DNA from: Apophysomyces variabilis
Taxonomy: Eukaryota > Mucoromycota > Mucoromycetes > Mucorales > Mucoraceae
Reading direction: 5' to 3'
Assembly (NCBI GenBank): GCA_002749535.1
Contig: MZZL01000408.1
Coordinates: 2,372,631-2,436,630, forward strand
DNA: 64,000 nt
Positions 19,779-32,005 of the stretch are shown one piece after another. The stretch's first letter is position 1; each line of letters begins with the position of its first letter. Made by a program: the position numbers and the translations under genes. The notes beneath the pieces are model-generated. The model saw only the letters and a program-made list of their open reading frames with translations. It searched no databases and was not told where the DNA came from.

Positions 19779-22558
19779 TATGCAGTCAATGACGAGCAAC
19801 AATTTTTTAGGAGTTATACAGCTATTTTGATCATGGACATGAATATTGAAAAAAGCTAATCCACTATTTATCAAATAATTGCTTAAATGTGCTGTATTCG
19901 GTTTGATTTCACCATTGTACCCATGTGTTAGAATTATCCATTGAACATTTCAATGATTTGAATAACACGGTTCCTAACACTGAGGTATTATGCATCATCA
20001 GGCCTCCGCAGTCCAGTTTTTATGGATGAGGAAATCGAACAGTAAAAAGAATAAATCATTGATATAGAAAATAGAAAGGCAAAGGAAAATAGGCAACAAG
20101 CAGTGAGGGGTATGCTTTATTGATCTTCTCCATTGCGCTTTACGTGAAATACAGTTACGGTTTACTTCTCATAACTGTGTTGAGTTCATAACCATGTCGG
20201 ACAAGTACACTGTGCGTTAAATTCTTGTACCCCATACGAAAGATCTGGTACATGCAAGTTCGCCCTGCTTTTGGCGGATTGAAAAGCTGAGCTTCAAGTT
20301 AGATAGATAACTGACCGGTAGTTAGCCAGTGAGCGGTGTATTCGCTCTATCCAGGTCAAGAAAAATGCAAGATAAGCAAGAATTCTTAGAAACAGAGAGA
20401 GGTGGGAAAAAACCAGAGAAAGACGAAAGGGGGTCCCAGAAAGATGCAAAGAAGAACAGCAATAAGGATATACAAGAAGAAGGGAAAAAGCTGAAGAAAG
20501 AATCAATCAAACGAGGATATGAACCGTCAGCCACGTTGGTGTCGCCTCATAGGAGTTAGGGTTGAAGCATTTTTAGAACCACTCTAAACTTTGACGGCAC
20601 AGCCAGCTCCTCGGCAAGCTTATGCAGGACGCGTGAATACCTTCAATTGCTGAACGCAAAGTAAAACCATACCATCGTATTCTGTGTTATTAAGGGGCGT
20701 GCATAGAAGGCCTATGTACGTGGCTTGTGGGTTCCTTCTATGTTTTCCTATTGCAACCTCGTGAATCAACTTCACAAAGCTGTGGGCGGTTTTGTCTTTC
20801 TAACTCTCCTTAAAAAGTCCGTTGCCGGGTCCTGAATGCATTCAATTATGGCCTCAATCCGCCTATGCCCTGTTTGGCATCGTTGACAACTGGTTATTGC
20901 CATATCCTGCTCTTCGCTAGCAGTTTTTTGAGGTCTTGATAGCTGTTTAATTCAAAGTGCGTGTTGTTGGAACCCTTGCAAGTATCGCTCAACAGTTATT
21001 GCGTTACCATAGCGGGGAAAAAATGATGATCTTCCGCGCTGATGCATAGGAGATTGTTACGCCGCTGAATATAAGTTTCGCGTCAATTACGTGGTGAACT
21101 TCTACGTGGGGTTTAGGATGCTTAACTGTGGGAAACGTGTCTTCCTTCAGTTGGATCCGAAAATGCACCTATCTTTAATGGCCCATTCATTGACATAGGA
21201 GATGAAGTTGACTTTATTTTATCCTTTTTGTTAAAGCATGGTAAGCCATCGACGCGAAATCTTACATTTACTCGTTTTATTGGTGTAATGTTGTCATTGA
21301 TTAAATACCCGATGATTTGCTATCATTGACTTTGATATTGAGGCGACAACTTCTTTCTGACTCTTTGACTCTATTCTCCGTATATTACACCCTCGGTAAC
21401 CACTTCGATTAAAACTACGTGTTGAATGGCTCATGTCCTTTTCCTCATAAACTGTATGCCCTCAGTTGCGAACCGCCATGGTTGTGTGAATAAGCTTCCT
21501 GGACGTCTCTAGTTAAGTAAAAAGAGATAATTTCCTTCCATCACAGTATCACTCATACTGCTGTACTTCAAGTCCTCGCCAGATGCCGCATCGCCTAAAG
21601 CCCTCCGCAGCGCGTTCGAATCTTGGTCCCATATGCCAGAGCATCTCTTTTGTTTTTTTGCCCTCCTCACCGAAACAGGTCCGGAGTATGTGCCTGAAGT
21701 TCATCGGGAATACCCTATGGGGTTATATGGAAACAGATTATTCATCTCCTGGCTAAAACCAACCATGAACGTATCTTTACAAAACTTATTTGCTAATTAT
21801 GCATTTTTATATCCTTTTAGCGCATATTTAACCCGTTCTTGGATTTTATTTAGAATAGCATACAATAACATTCGATCAGCAGCATAACCATTCATTTTTA
21901 AGACCGTCATTCAACCGAGCTTTGTTTTGCATCGTTACAACAAGTAATCACTGTGGCGAGTCGCCGTGTCGTTCCCGGCCTCGCTTGTAGCCGTAGCAAC
22001 ATATCTTTGGGCAGAGATATTCATCGGATTTCTGTATACCTTGCCTCCGCACAATGGCAATCCTGATTAGATCGCTTGAGTTTTCAATACAAAGCATTAG
22101 CGAGTTTATGGTCGATGGCTCGGGTCTGCCAAACTCATCGACGACAATGCCTTCTCCATCTTCATACACTAACTGAATGTCATTGCAAGAAATGAACTAT
22201 TCCACTATAAAATACTTTAATAGAAATAAGGAAGAATGGGAATGAAAAAGCTGACACACTTTATAACTATGCATGAAGAATGTCGAAACTTCTACGACAA
22301 TCTATCTTGAAGACACGATATTCTATTTGCCAAACGGATGATGTTTCATTAGTATGAAACTCGTATTCACTCTTGCGAGAGTGTGACATCGGGTCCAACC
22401 GGAGAAGACAAGATTATTCCGGAAAGAATGTATTGTATTTGAGACGGTAGTTGCAAAATTACATGCTAAATAAAGTATGTGAGACCAGATAACAATAAAA
22501 ATAAAGGTCGGTGGGTGAAGGGTATCGAAAGTGAGTCTGGATGGTGACATAATCAACG
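19779..22558. other. Gene-poor spacer
   Basis: About 2.8 kb. The open frames at 20329-20559 (Lys/Glu-rich), 21633-21887 and 21948-22169 (-) show no known domain and have weak starts. A tRNA-like T-arm string (GTTCGAATC near 21614) lacks a paired stem. No transposon ends are visible. Part of it may be 3' UTR of the 18.3-kb gene or an untranslated relic. Confidence 0.4.
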
Positions 22559-24196
22559 TTAGGGTTGTGAAGGTTTTTCCTCGTTTATCGATGCCTTAAT
22601 GGAACGATCTTCGATGTGTATATCGGGTGTTTGGGAAGAGAGACCGTCTCCTTCACGTTTGGATTTTTCCTCTTGTTGTCTCCCCTGGAGTTCAACGTTT
22701 TCTGCCTCTTCGTCTTCGTCATGACCAGTCCATTCTGGCTTTCGCATAAATTGTCTAAATGTATCTGCAATCATGAGAGCATCTGTAGAGCTTAGGATAC
22801 TACTCGAATGGTGCGCTTCAGGATGCTGCATTATATGTGCTATAGGCGACTTTTCCATATCAGGATCTTGAAGACTGCGAGCCATCGATGGTGACTGCGT
22901 GACGGGTGAGCTTCTCAAGGATCCTGATGCGTGCAATATCATAGGCGTCGATGAGTGGATGGAAGATATATCTCGGTTATCCATAAACGCTCCGACGGGC
23001 GTCGTTGCATCAGCGCTACGATGTGCTGCTGCTGGCGTAATAGGTGTAGTGTCTACTTGTGGTGTACGATCTCCGGTTCCTCCTGGAGGTTTCGTCGGTC
23101 CAGGTATCAATAATTTCTCGTTCCCGCTCATGCTGGCTTCTGATTTATTCTTTCTCCATTTTCGTGCAGCCCAAAAGATGGCTGCTAAGGATCCAGCAAC
23201 AAGAACGCTGGCAACACATATAACTGCTATCGCCCATGACGGTAATTGGCTTCCGCCGGTTGAATTCGATGGAGATGCAGAACCAACGGTTGGTACTCCT
23301 GGGGCGTTTGTTGCTGTGGGCTGATTGGTCGTATTATGCGCGTTCTCTATAGCAAGTTCATTTAGATGTCTTCTACGAAATACGTAGTCGTACAACACTT
23401 ACGAACCAAGGTGAAATTTTTGGGGTTAGGGTAGTAATTCTCGTTTGTGGCACTTTTTGCGAGTTCGGTCTGTAGGTCAGCATCGGGCCCAGTCATATAA
23501 GTGTACATTGTCCATGTTCGGTTGGGTGAATTATCGGGCAATTGTGTAGGGAACCATGAGTCATCAACCAGTTGTACTAGGACGCCTCGCGTACGAGTAA
23601 CGTTTCTCCAAGTCTTTACAGTTGTGAATTCAGAGTCGTTGAGATGTAACAGATAAAGAACAAGTGTTTCCTAAATAATAGGGGTTAAACATTAACTTTC
23701 TCCAAGTTAGAGACGTACGAATGGGACGAACACCGCGTTGCTAAATAAAAAAAGGGGGAAGGAGGCGGATGTGAGATATTTAACGCGTGTGCAAAAGAGA
23801 TCACATACTTGTATTTCCATGTAAATTCATGGTAAGTACCATTGTACCAGACGTCGCCAGGTGCGGGAGTACACACACCCCAAGTATTATCCTTGTTGGC
23901 GCAGGTATCCGAAGCCACAGCTACAATAGAGCAAAAAAGAAAAAGTGACTATGTTAGGTGATGTAACAAGTTCCTATGTCTGAATCTGCTTGGGTAGATG
24001 CTCGTTATATGAGATAGTATATCATATAATAGCTTCATTTATGAAGTAATTTCAATGGTTTACGAGAAATGGAATGTGCATGCAGGTTAAGGGGATGAAA
24101 TGAACGTCGTTTACCTTGCCTTTTCGAAAGGGACAAGTCTGTTGCGGATGCAAAGATCGAATAAAGCAGTATATAAAAGGCGAAGACCCACTTCAT
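22559..24196 (-). CDS. Secretory single-pass membrane protein with small Cys-containing ectodomain
   Basis: The start at 24196 gives a cleavable signal peptide (MKWVFAFYILLYSIFAS). Spliced exons give a lumenal/extracellular domain with CANKDNTWGVCTPAPGDVW, YNGTYHEFTWKY, TLVLYLLHLND and QLVDDSWFPTQLPDNS, with several N-glycosylation sequons. A Ser/Thr/Pro linker precedes one transmembrane helix (SWAIAVICVASVLVAGS) with an RKWRKNK stop-transfer patch. A cytoplasmic tail of about 200 aa, rich in Ser, Pro and His, follows. The PGDVW/FTWKY pattern resembles Kre9/Knh1-like beta-sandwich ectodomains of fungal wall proteins, but only weakly. At least four introns, for example 23690-23737 and 23760-23815. 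A cell-surface or wall-sensing role is inference. Confidence 0.7.
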
Positions 24197-27100
24197 AAAA
24201 GGAGTGTAACAGCAAGGGAATGTATATGTGTGTTTTGGGATGAAGCAGTATGTGAGACAGAAGTCTTGGAAGGGAAGGGTTTTTTTTTCTCGGGCCAAAT
24301 TGCTGCTTCGGCGGCCTTTGAAAGGAATACATGATCGTTACGCTGCGGGACCTGAGTGTTCTGCAAATGGTAAGTCCCTTTCTTAATTTGTTTTATATGG
24401 CTCATTGAAACGACAACGCTTGCCTACCGGAAAACAAGAAAAAAGATGCAACAGTATTGTATCAAATCACTATGTTTAAAACTGTGATGGGCGAGTGTTT
24501 GTGTTGAACTAATGTAACTTACTGAAACAGAAAGGTACAAGCTGTAAACAGCAGAAACTTCGATTACAGCAAGATAAGACAGAGACGGAGAGAGATTGAG
24601 AGAGATGGAAAAAAGAAAGAAAGCTAGTGTGTATAATGGAGACAAAAAAGAAGAATGTAGGATACACAATGAGGAATGCTTCCTGGAGCTCTATCTTCGT
24701 GCTTAGGTGAGCAAAACAGAAAGAAAACCAAAAGACCGTCGTTAGTGTTATATGGATAAAGTCATTATCTTCTTTAATCTGAATTAAGGCTTCTTCTTAT
24801 TGATATTCCTCTCTAAACAAAGTCTTGCAAATAGGCTATTGATAACAAAGACAGCGTGTTCCAAAATTGTCAAAATTAGATATGGTAACACGCGGATCTG
24901 GTACCTCACAAATATCAGGCCAGTTAATGTATACACCTTCTCAATAGATAGTCTCTAATGTACTTATGGTACAATATTAGCATCGCCTCTTAGCAATATC
25001 TTGCTTTTTAAGAGGCAAAAAATACCGCTACCGCTATTATTCACAAGGACACTCCTTTCATCCACTGCAATCATTTCCTATTAATCAGATAATGTAACTA
25101 AGGTCATAACGCGTTTTTCTAAACCATTGAATGGTTTTAGAGCTATCAATCTGTTCAAACTAATTGCTTTTACGTTTTGATTGCAACTATCGCTTGCACT
25201 TCAGTAGCAATGTCTGAAAAGAAAAGTCGAATGTAATCATCGTTTCATATGTAGTATTGTGTTTGCTTCAAAACCTTGTTAATCCATTGTTTGGCATGTT
25301 GGAAAACGATATCCCAATTTTCTTTTTTCTTTTTCTGCTTCCCCACGATATCGAGATTACACTCCGACAAAGTCTTTCGTATGGTTTGAAATGTTTCACT
25401 AGAATGTCGACGGAATTAAAAAGCTCCAATTGTGGGTCTCGTTTGATTCATGGTGGATTAAATGGTTTGTTAGAGTCACCAGAATAAATCGTACAAAACA
25501 AGTCGTAGTTTGCTTTTGTTGCACAAGCTTTACTATATTACCATTTGACTTGTCCTGAAAATAAAAGTGTGTTTTCAGATCTGAAAGTGTCCACCATGTA
25601 CTATATATAGTTGTCTCCGACAGTGGTCTGCTCGCGTGTTCCAGACTTTTGCCCGCAGGGAACTACATACCCTAACGAGTGAAAACACTTTGGATGCCCG
25701 CTTTGATTACACTAACTTGGTGTCATTGATCGGCAACACGGAACATACAAATCGTACTTTTGTATGCGTGATCAGGACTGGAATGATTGCCTCACGTCTG
25801 CTTCATTCTTAGCGTAAACAGAAAAGCAAAGTTCAGACAGCTCGTCCATATAGGCATCATATACCCGATTGCTATTGTCGAATGTATGATTTATGCAAAA
25901 TAAACAGAATCCGTGCCTGTTAACATTACAAGTAGACAGTGAGAGATAATTGCACACGGTTGCAGATACATCAGTCACGGCAAAAGTTGGTAATAGGTTC
26001 GCATGCATTGGAATCCTGTGGGGGCAGAAGCAATTTAAGCAGCATATGAATTCATTCATTGATGATCTCATGTCATCTTATTTGTCCTTGAAAGGCAATG
26101 TTGTTCACCGACCCTAGCCTTAGCCGCATCTGGCCGGTTGGTATGAAGAAGCGAAAAAAGAAAGGCTTCCTTTAAAATAGCCTCTCGAGACCTAAAGACG
26201 CACCATAGAATACCTGAAGTTGTTTATACAAATACATAGTACCACGCTTTTATTGCCATTTAGGGTGTGCTTACGGTCAGCAACGGATCGAAATAAAGGC
26301 TTATATACGCAAAAGTGCGGACAAAGGAATCTAAATGGACATATCATTGGCTGTAGATGGTCGACTCAGACCAATTACTGAACATGTGAGTGGAAGGCAA
26401 AGCCAAAGAATAACGAACTAATTATGCTTACGTCTAAGTAAACCCCTTCGGCGCCATCATGACTTGTTAGATGATATTAATATCCTTGGACAAAATAAAT
26501 AATATAAGGGGCAGTGATCACACAGAATCTACGCATATAAATGGATTGCATATGGGTAAGATAAATGTTTGATACTGGAGTAGAGTGTTATGTCCTGCAA
26601 GGAGAATGCGTGGTCACTAACATATACATACTTTATCAATAACTACGCTAAAATCATGTTCAATCACTGCAAATATGTATTACTGATTAACCCGTAATAT
26701 TCGAAAAACGTTTTCAAACGGGAAGCTCTTGAATATCAGAAATGGACTACGAGATCACATATAACATTACAAGATTGTGTTATATGTACTAGCCAACTCG
26801 TACGGGAACATCGAGGCGCATATCTGCATGGATAGACTAAGCTTCCGACAGACAGTATCTCTAGAATAACGAGAAACAAAACAACTACAAAGTTAGCTGG
26901 TTGTGAGCGAAAATATTTTAGGTTGTTAGATAAAGAAGAATTGCCGATGTCCTCTGTTTGCGGTTCCAATCATGTTAGCGCTGTCGTTAACGTTGGTTAT
27001 TTCCCTGTTGACTATGAATGTACTCTCCTGTAATACGATAAAATAAGCAATAAGCATACATCAGGAACAGTTATATATTTGAACAAAATGTACTCATCCA

Positions 27101-27287
27101 TACTAAGCGTGACATTATGCTTTCCTTTAGTCATAAACAACATCTGTTGGGAACAAAATGGAGCCGGACTTTATCCCAGAAAAACAAATAGTATCTGCTT
27201 GCCAGCTGTAACCTTACATTTCTGTAGCATTACGATACTCTTTACAAATCATTAATTTGTCGTCCAGAATGCAAGACAGTGGTTATG
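24197..27287. other. Gene-poor AT-rich spacer
   Basis: About 3.1 kb with no recognisable gene. Frames at 24424-24669, 25257-25487, 25772-26071 and 26736-26969 are short, lack domains and mostly lack ATG starts. It presumably contains the promoter of the membrane protein and old, unidentifiable repeats. Confidence 0.4.
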
Positions 27288-28823
27288 CTGTTTATTGAAC
27301 AATTTTTTACGCTACTCTAAATAAATTTTGCCTCCATGCAAGGATCAAGTTTGCGCTAAAAGGGATATAAATATGCGTCATTAGTAAGTGGATTATGCGG
27401 GAAATCTATTTTACTTACGTGAACTTGGTCCTTCCGTGGACACAAAATTCATTCGAGCAGCGTAAAAGAATGTTCATGGTTAGTAAATGGAAGGATAGCT
27501 TGAAATCTTTTTTTTTTTTTTTACTTGCCTCCGAAGGGTAATCCTACCCAAAGGTAGGGGCCGGCCCCGCACCTGTATCGGTGGGGGGCGAGAGAGAGAG
27601 ACGGCATCTGGGAGTGGCCGGTTAGAGTGTAACGCACTGCAGAGGACTTGAAGCGATGCAACACCTGGCGATGACTTGGAAGCAGAAGATAATGAATGAC
27701 ACTGTGCATAAACAGACAAGATTTCTTTTTCACTTACCAAGTGGAGTGCAGGGAGCTTCCTCACATAACCAAGGTGGTTCGGGACAGAGGTCATGCAGGC
27801 TAAAGGTTACAGAAGAAGGACATCAGTCATTCTGTACATATAATCAATACGAAGTACATACCGGGCAAGCTTTGGATGACAGAGCCAAAGAATTGAAAAG
27901 GTGTTGTCTCTTCGCTTTTCAATAGTACGTGATTACTAAAACCAAAAATCACAGTCATGGATAAGAAAATCGATGGATGTCTTATGGATGACAACAATTC
28001 ACAGATAAGACAACAAGTGTCCCAAGAGTAAATGGACTCAGTCTGACAGAAAGTCTGGAACAGAATGGAATATCTGTAGAGGAAATAAACCCTCTTCGTT
28101 CGTTTCTCTACGTCATTGATGCTATCATATCCGTTTCTGTCAGTTATGGTATTAGAAGCTGTCAGGGCAATGTACCCCAATTCCGGTTCTGCTCAATTGT
28201 ATTGCCTTATATTCCACTTTGATATTCCCTGAATGTAGCTATGTTCTCCTTTTCTTCTATTATATCTTAAACTTTGTCTATTAGGCAATCACAAAAGATT
28301 GGATTGCCACGGAATGAACGCTTAGTATCTTGTCATAGATATTGTACCCATCCATACACCAGTCAAGGTTAAGCAGTTGGTCGAAGAAAGAGGATACAAA
28401 TGTCTCTATCTTCCTCTCTATTCTCCCTTACTCAACGAAATAAGAGAGTTTTGGGTCAAAGTGAATGCTGGGGTAAGAAGGGAGTCCTTACAAGTTGATG
28501 ATAACCTTCAAGAGCGTATTATTCAAGCAGCGCGAAAGGTAAAGCGCTCAGACTATCAAGGATGGATAAGACACGCTGAGAGCTTTTTCGTTAGATGCAA
28601 AAAATAGAGAACCGCTTCTTTAAATAAACTCGTCTTGCTGTGGTTTGAAATAAACTATCTCAGTAAATAGTGAACGTGCGACAAGACTGCACGCAAAGAA
28701 GGATAGTCTGACCGCAAATATTTCATCTCATCATGCAAAAGTATTCTTTGGATTCCGCAAAAACTTGGAATCCCAGTCCGCAAATAAAAAATAGAAACAC
28801 GCAGACAAATAGGGAAAATACAG
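27288..28823 (+). mobile_element. Tc1/mariner-type element, copy 1 (decayed)
   Basis: A 1,536-bp segment repeated almost identically at 59051-60494. It starts CTGTT(T)ATTGAAC and ends AATACAG followed by TA. The 6-bp ends (CTGT/ACAG) and the TA at the right edge fit Tc1/mariner insertion at TA; the left TA is not intact here. The first half is non-coding and contains a T-run, GC-rich inverted repeats (27545-27565) and a GAGAGAGA tract. The 3' part encodes the end of a DDE transposase. Compared with copy 2 it has about 90 extra bp near 28705-28795. Confidence 0.72.
28377..28607 (+). pseudogene. DDE transposase C-terminal fragment (copy 1)
   Basis: An open frame of 76 codons matching the end of Tc1/mariner-type DDE domains: RGYKCLYLPLYSPLLNEI, then REFWVKVNAGVRR with the third acidic residue (Glu), and YQGWIRHAESFF. 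Just upstream, before the frame start, VIDIVPIHTPVKVKQLV corresponds to the second catalytic-Asp segment (xxDNAPIHT), but here Asn is replaced. The DNA-binding domain and first Asp are not readable, so no functional transposase can be made from this copy. Confidence 0.75.
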
Positions 28824-29135
28824 TAAATGCAAGCGTGAACTTGTCGCTGGAAAATCAAGACTAGTTTTCGGAAGAGCAGCCGGAATAACATTTTCAGTCG
28901 CGTAACAGGAAAAGATACTTTTGCAAGTGTTGTACATTGCAAAATACCCGGGACTAGCTTTTGTTTAATTGTATTCAGCGTGAAGATCATGTTTATGAGG
29001 TTTTTGTCTTTCTATAAAGCCCATGCGGAGTAAGAAGGAACGTCACTGCAGCCATTTCACCGTCCGCCACCAACTACTTCCTGTTAGCCGAGAAAAAAAG
29101 TTTCGTCTTAGATGCTCTTTAGCTGTTGAACTATT
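28824..29135. other. Promoter region upstream of the RMD1-like gene
   Basis: About 310 bp between the mariner copy and the RMD1-like start. It holds no gene and presumably contains the promoter and leader of the following gene. Confidence 0.4.
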
Positions 29136-30724
29136 ATGGCATCACAACGCACTCAGCAGCAACAATCGTCGCACAACAGCGAACCTACCGATTCTACGCC
29201 ATTAGTTTCACCAACAGCAGTCAGTGCTGCCAACACGGTTGCATTTAGTCCTATTGCCCATGCAACCGGGCGAAATATTGGTTTACGCCATGGATATCAA
29301 GCTATACAGCAACAACCACTACAAACTCGTGCGAAACCGAAGCAGCCCAACCGTACAACCAAAATATCGCAAAAGTTAAAACTTTTTCCAGAAGACAACG
29401 AACAAGCTGTGGCAATACCTTCCGATGCCGATGTCTATACACAGTTAGCCAAACTTCCTCATGGAACAGCAAGGCTAGAGGCCGAATTGATCAGCAAGAT
29501 GGACAGAAGTGAACTTCCTCGGGTAACGGCCTACTGTACTGCCTCGTATGTTAACTGTTCGTTATAAAACCTTGACTGTTACTCACATGTTGTTCTACAG
29601 AGCTTATCGTATGGATGATCTTGTTAAATACCTGCAGTCCAGAAGGCAGTCCAATGGAGCAGCTCCTAAGAGATATGATGAATGGTAGACAAGTGGATGC
29701 TCAGTTATAACGTTAAAACAAAATGTATTCTCTAGTCTATATACACCTTATTCGCTCAAGTACCCTCTCTCACCACCTCAAAAACGCTTTCCCTCTGATG
29801 CAAGAAAACCAACACAGCCATTGCCCGAAATGTTCTTATTTGATTACGGTGTTATTGTTTTTTGGGGCTTCACACTACACGAAGAACAACGGATATTGAA
29901 AGAAATAGAACCGTTTGAAGAAGAAAAACTAGGTATGATTTCATATTGATATGAATAGGTATCATTGCTTATCATGTTTATCAGAATCCGACGATGTGGA
30001 AACAGAAGAGTTCAATTACTATTATCACGAAGATTACCAACCCCGGTAAGTTTGTGTCATGTTATGGAATGAATTTGAGTAACTGACAACTTTGATCTTC
30101 AAGAATTTACAATGATATCATTACTTTAAGACATCCATCCAATTACCTTGTGAAGATGACTATTGCGCATGCAATAGCACAGAGCGTGAAAATGACACTT
30201 TTTGAGCGCCTGATTGACGACACGATCAACGAAACGAAATATATTCCCCAAGTCATGGCTGAGAGTGGCAACATCCAAATGTCGAGGTAGTACACAAACC
30301 ATCAATGCATGTTGGCTGATAGGTTTGTTTTGACAGAAAATCCATCACAAAAAAGATTGGTCAGCTGTTTATCATGCGAATTAATGTCAATCTAGTATCC
30401 AACATTCTTGATACACCTGAAATCTTTTGGTCAGAACCAGCTCTGGAACCGTTGTACAGTGCCATCCGTGGGTATTTGGAAATTTCGCAGCGTGTAGAGT
30501 TGTTGAATCAACGTGTGGAGGTGATCAGTGACCTGTTGGACATGCTAAAGGACCACCTGAATAGTTCCCATGGTATTATTTTTCTTTTCATAAACAACAA
30601 CAAAACTAAATCCTGCGTTATAGGCGAGCAGCTAGAATGGATCGTCATTTGGCTTATTGCTATGGAGATTTTGGTTGCGGTGATTACTACCTGCTTGGAC
30701 GCATTCAGTCTCTCCCACAAATAG
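29136..30724 (+). CDS. RMD1: RMD1/Sif2-family (DUF155/RMND1-like) membrane protein
   Basis: Fungal member of the DUF155 family (yeast Rmd1/Rmd8, S. pombe Sif2/Sif3; human RMND1 is a mitochondrial relative). The ATG at 29136 opens a Gln/Ser-rich N-terminus. Spliced exons then give PKQPNRTTKISQKLKLFPED, GTARLEAELISKMDRSELP, YRMDDLVKYLQSRR, the diagnostic MFLFDYGVIVFWGFTLHEE, EEFNYYYHEDYQP, ITLRHPSNYLVKMTIAHAIA, FIMRINVNLVSNILDTPEIFW and LYSAIRGYLEISQRVELLN. A C-terminal hydrophobic segment (WIVIWLIAMEILVAVITTCL) anchors it. Six or so introns, for example 29566-29600, 29932-29985 and 30570-30624. All family blocks are present, so it looks intact. The exact localisation in this fungus is not shown. 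Confidence 0.92.
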
Positions 30725-31080
30725 AGAAAGTTAACAACAAAAGAAATTTCCCTTTTCCAACCATAAAATTCACCGATTCATTTGATCAAATTAATATGTC
30801 ATATTCGGTTCCGAAGCCTGGAGCTCCGAAATCTCGCGTAAGTTTCCCTTCAACGTTTCTGTTAGCGTAGGACAGGAAAACGAGGTTGGAGGGAAACGCA
30901 GAAGATGGGATGAAGAAAAAAAACATTATCCCCGTTTATCCTGAGGTAGAAGCTTCTTTCCACACAACTCTTCTATCTCTCCCCCTTTTTTCTGCTAAGT
31001 TCGGTTTCTTGAATCGTTGTCATTTGCCCCCCTGAACGCATATCTTCTTTTTCTTTTTCTTCTTCTTCCTTTCATTTCCT

Positions 31081-31880
31081 ATGTTTCATCGTCATCATAT
31101 TTGGTTGTCTTTTGTACTGCTAACATTTTTGGTCCCATTTAACGCGGTCTTGGCCCTGGATATGGACGATTGGGATGCTGAGCCCTTCTCGTTTAAACCG
31201 AGCATTGACACTTTTGTATTATCAAATACATTATCCGAGTATTATGAGAACATTGCAGACCAGGTCATGGAAACCATGACGAGTGATATATTAACCTCGG
31301 TTGAGCAATTGCCTTTGCATACGCAACGTTTCGAAACTATAGCTCAAGGTAAAAAAGATTGATGTCGATCCTCGGCATATTAACTTTTTTTCTTCATTTT
31401 CCATGAAAAGATGGCTGCTTGATTTCCTTGGATTTGTTTATAAACACGCTTCAAAACCATCTTTGGTTTGTACGGTCAGATCTTCTTGGATGCATTCGAT
31501 CTCTGGTTGAGACCCATTTACCAGCACTGCTTTCTTCCAGCTTTCCGGACGGAAAGGACGACGTATTCCCGTTACCGCAGATGATTGCCGATCTTACTAG
31601 GGATATCAGGATATTGAACCGTATCATGCGATACGAGCTGGGCCGTGTTATCAATCCTAAAGAAACCTCAGGCATCGTTTTGCGACAATCAATGTCAGGT
31701 TGTCCAACAGCTACACGGCTTAATTGGCAAAGATACCTAAATGTTAATGGATACCTTGATTCAACAAGATGGCTAGAAAACAGACTGGAACGCATTGAAC
31801 AGGTTTTACACCTTGAATTTGACGCTCGTATCAAAGATATAATTCAATCTGTCACTGAGGATTTTCTTATTGATGAGTAG
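31081..31880 (+). CDS. Secreted/ER helical protein of unknown function
   Basis: Two exons joined across an intron at about 31350-31411 (...FETIAQ / DGCLISLDLF). The start at 31081 gives a clear signal peptide (WLSFVLLTFLVPFNAVLA). The mature part of about 220 aa is predicted largely helical, with a Cys pair (GCLIS, LLGCIRSLV) and a second half rich in charged amphipathic helices (DLTRDIRILNRIMRYELG, LENRLERIEQVLHLEFD). There is no transmembrane segment, HDEL or GPI-like tail (it ends DFLIDE). The pyrimidine-rich tract just upstream (31025-31078) is typical of a fungal core promoter. No known domain is recognised. Confidence 0.72.
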
Positions 31881-32005
31881 CTAATTCCCTTTCCCTATAC
31901 ACACAACTCTCCTTTACCTTTTCTCAAAACCCCAAAAACAAAAATACTTGTACAGAAACCTTTGGATTATACAAGGCATAAATACATGCTTATTACAGAA
32001 ATACT

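Noticed and set aside
20329..20559. Lys/Glu-rich 76-codon frame
   Set aside because: Starts with GTG; the composition simply reflects an A-rich purine tract.
21600..21640. tRNA-like T-arm (GTTCGAATC)
   Set aside because: The flanking bases do not form the T-stem and no acceptor or anticodon arm could be found upstream.
25772..26071. 99-codon - strand frame with several Cys
   Set aside because: Cysteines do not form a recognisable zinc pattern, there are no splice partners, and it sits in a gene-poor spacer.
27480..27794. Open frames conserved in both mariner copies (also 59178-59555)
   Set aside because: Conservation follows from the copies being near-identical repeats; the frames cross the T-run and GC hairpins and have no transposase similarity.
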